A stretch of 64,000 nucleotides of DNA from Apophysomyces variabilis (taxonomy: Eukaryota > Mucoromycota > Mucoromycetes > Mucorales > Mucoraceae), in contig MZZL01000389.1 of assembly GCA_002749535.1 (NCBI GenBank), forward strand, positions 203,953 through 267,952, in the 5' to 3' direction. Positions 62,202 to 64,000 of this stretch are shown piece after piece (positions within the stretch are counted from its first letter, which is position 1; every line of letters begins with the position of its first letter). The notes under the pieces were generated by a model. The model was not told the DNA's origin, did not search any database, and saw only the letters and a list, made by a program, of their open reading frames with translations. A program made the translations under genes and the position numbers.

Positions 62202-63054
62202 TAACTTTCAGCGAGAACATGTACCATTGAAATACTGCCTCATGGCAAAACTCTCATTACCTGATTTCCTGCAAGTGCTTATCGTTTTCTTATTGCTAAA
62301 CGTCACTGATACTGCCTTTGATTCCCTTGGTTTGCCAGAATTCTGCAATTTAGCAACTGCTGATTGGCCTTGTTTCTTCCAGTAAAACACCCTACCAAAT
62401 ATTCTCACTGTGCATACCAGTACCAGTATCCGCTAAGCTGAATTCTTGGGTGCTATGAATTACACCGCGGGGAAAGTTAACGAAAAGTGAAAAGTATATG
62501 CTCCGTCGGAGCTTTGAGCCTCACCTTATTTCATCTGAGTTTGAATAAGACTTCCTTTTCACTGTTTCCCACCTGGCATGCATGGTACGGTGGCATACAC
62601 GATCTCCTGTAGACCTCCTACATATCATTACAGGGCTAGCGCAGTGAAAATACAAAGGCAAAGAAATTAAAAGAATAACATGCTTGGTGTTGAATGTAAT
62701 GTATCAATAGATGGTACCTACTACGTTATCCTTCTCAGATGCGGTTAATTTCAAGGAAAAAAAAAGCATTTCTATTATCTTTTTATGCCTGTATAACATG
62801 CAGTATAAAGATATTGTGCTGGTACATAGCTAACAATGAAAAGCAAGAATCTTATGTTTATCTTTGTAAATCTCTTTTAGAATGCGTGAAAATTCCTGCG
62901 ACATTCTTCGAATCAAGTGATAGGCACCAAAAGACAAGCTATGCTGAGTTTAGAATTTCCTGCGGCTCTTCAGTGCCACTTGCCCCGCACGGTGCTTTAA
63001 TTGTATGAGACGACCTTTCTATTGCGGCTTTCTCTTCGAGAACTCAGTGGAACG
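62202..63054. other. Divergent promoter region of SET2 and VPS13
   Basis: About 850 bp between two head-to-head genes. Left part may include a SET2 5' exon (frame 62260-62408, minus). The frame at 62739-63008 (plus) has no recognisable content. Confidence 0.5.
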
Positions 63055-64000
63055 ATGTTAGAGTCGCTTGTGTCCACACTCTTGAATAGAGTATTGGGTG
63101 CATATGTTTCTAATCTCAACTATAATCAGTTGCAGATTGGTATATGGTCCGGTAATGCTAGGATAATTTACTTATATACGGCATAATGGCTCACCGCTAT
63201 TGTAAACAGGCGACGTAGTTTTGCGAAATCTAAAGCTGAAACGCGATGCTCTCGATAAACTAAATCTTCCAGTGGACGTTTTAGAAGGTTTCTTTCGATT
63301 ATCCCGCGGTTTCCCAGCAAACTAAACCCAGGATAGGTTACTTGGGAGAATTGACGCTGAATATACCATGGTCGAACCTAAAGGGCAGCCCAGTCAAAGT
63401 GAACGTCCGCGACGTTTTCGTTCTTGCTGTTCCACGAAACGAATCCACGGTAGGTTTATGCAAGATATGTACCATAATTGATACATTAAACTTTATTAGA
63501 TGTCCGCAGAGGAGATCGAGGCAAGGCATCATGAGGCGAAAATGCGGAAGTTAGCCAATGTAGAAATGGCCAATCACACTCACAATGAACCGGAAGACCC
63601 CAAAAACGAGACGTTTGCGAACCAGTTAATGACCAAAATTCTTAACAACCTCCAATTCTCTATTACAAACATCCATGTTCGCTATGAGGATGATATCTCG
63701 ACGCCAGGACAGCGATTTGCCGCTGGTGTCACATTAAGCGAGCTTTCAGCCGTTACAACTGATGAAAAGTGGGTACCGCAAACAATCAGCGACGTAGTAA
63801 ATACGATCCATAAAGTACGTTACAATATACAGAACCTTCTCGCCGCTTACACTGTGATATCCTTGCATATTCTACATCATATAGCTCGCTACACTCGAGT
63901 CATTGTCAGTATATTGGAACACGAATTCTAGAACATTAGCCCGAATGAACGAAGAGGACACGTTTCTATCATTCAGAGAACTGGTGAGGAGCTTGTTGCT
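63055..64000 (+). CDS. VPS13: VPS13 lipid-transfer protein, N-terminal part (3' end outside window)
   Basis: VPS13 is a giant rod-shaped bridge that moves lipids between membranes at contact sites. Visible exons: 63055-63151, 63210-63287, 63337-63449, 63500-63814, 63885 to the window edge. The N-terminal chorein sequence is typical: MLESLVSTLLNRVLGAYV, LQIGIWSGDVVLRNLKLKRD, LNLPVDVLEGYLGELTLNIP, NLKGSPVKVNVRDVFVLAVP. The adjoining segment has LMTKILNNLQFSITNIHVRY and GVTLSELSAVTTDEKW, then LATLESLSVYWNT and FRELVRSLL. All visible junctions keep the frame. The full protein should exceed 3000 aa, so most lies beyond the window. Confidence 0.95.

Overview
The window is nuclear DNA of a filamentous fungus. 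Nearly every gene is broken by short GT-AG introns (mostly 45-90 nt, a few GC-AG), and intergenic DNA is AT-rich with homopolymers and microsatellites. The gene set (MUB1/samB, Rsc7, Jsn1/Puf2, Set2 with SRI, Dna2, Sym1, a Cys3/Met4-like bZIP, plus a DET1 orthologue and a CYLD-like ubiquitin protease) fits an early-diverging fungus, most likely Mucoromycota (Mucorales). This placement is inferred from gene content; I could not run a search.

Layout. 1-6.6 kb: tandem array of secreted FAD amine oxidases (polyamine-oxidase type), the first cut by the window edge, with signs of gene conversion between copies. 7.3-13.6 kb: ubiquitin protease and the 13-exon DNA2 nuclease-helicase. 13.8-17.6 kb (minus): mitochondrial 3-hydroxyacyl-CoA dehydrogenase and DET1. 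19.4-23.3 kb: MUB1-like MYND protein and methionine-R-sulfoxide reductase B. 23.3-26.3 kb: gene-poor, with a possible cryptic four-exon gene. 26.3-30.2 kb: an Rsc7/Swp82 domain joined to PHD fingers, convergent with an Mpv17/Sym1 gene. 31.0-31.3 kb: an intronless gene for a secreted, probably Kex2-processed 30-residue six-cysteine peptide with squash-inhibitor-like cysteine spacing. 32.1-35.0 kb: fumarylacetoacetase convergent with a secreted RNase T2. 35.3-39.3 kb (minus): a two-TM protein and a cytosolic GH15 glycosidase. 39.7-40.5 kb: 741 bp of pure pyrimidine, mostly 72 perfect copies of a decamer. 42.0-48.9 kb: an RNF216-like RBR ligase with a hydrophobic hairpin, an RNF5-like RING ligase and a bZIP factor. 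49.2-53.3 kb (minus): RRM-plus-Pumilio protein. 53.3-58.8 kb: gene-poor, with decayed coding remnants and a possible transposon end. 58.8-62.2 kb (minus): SET2. 63.06 kb to the edge: the 5' part of VPS13.

How the genes fit together. Most are unrelated housekeeping genes. Five act in ubiquitin signalling (USP, DET1, MUB1-like adaptor, RBR ligase, RNF5-like ligase), and two are chromatin regulators (Rsc7-PHD, SET2). The probable accessory parts are the amine oxidase array, the cysteine-rich peptide, RNase T2 and the gene-poor stretches. Exon boundaries were deduced by hand from splice signals, reading phase and family motifs. For almost all genes the exon lengths sum to an intact reading frame.
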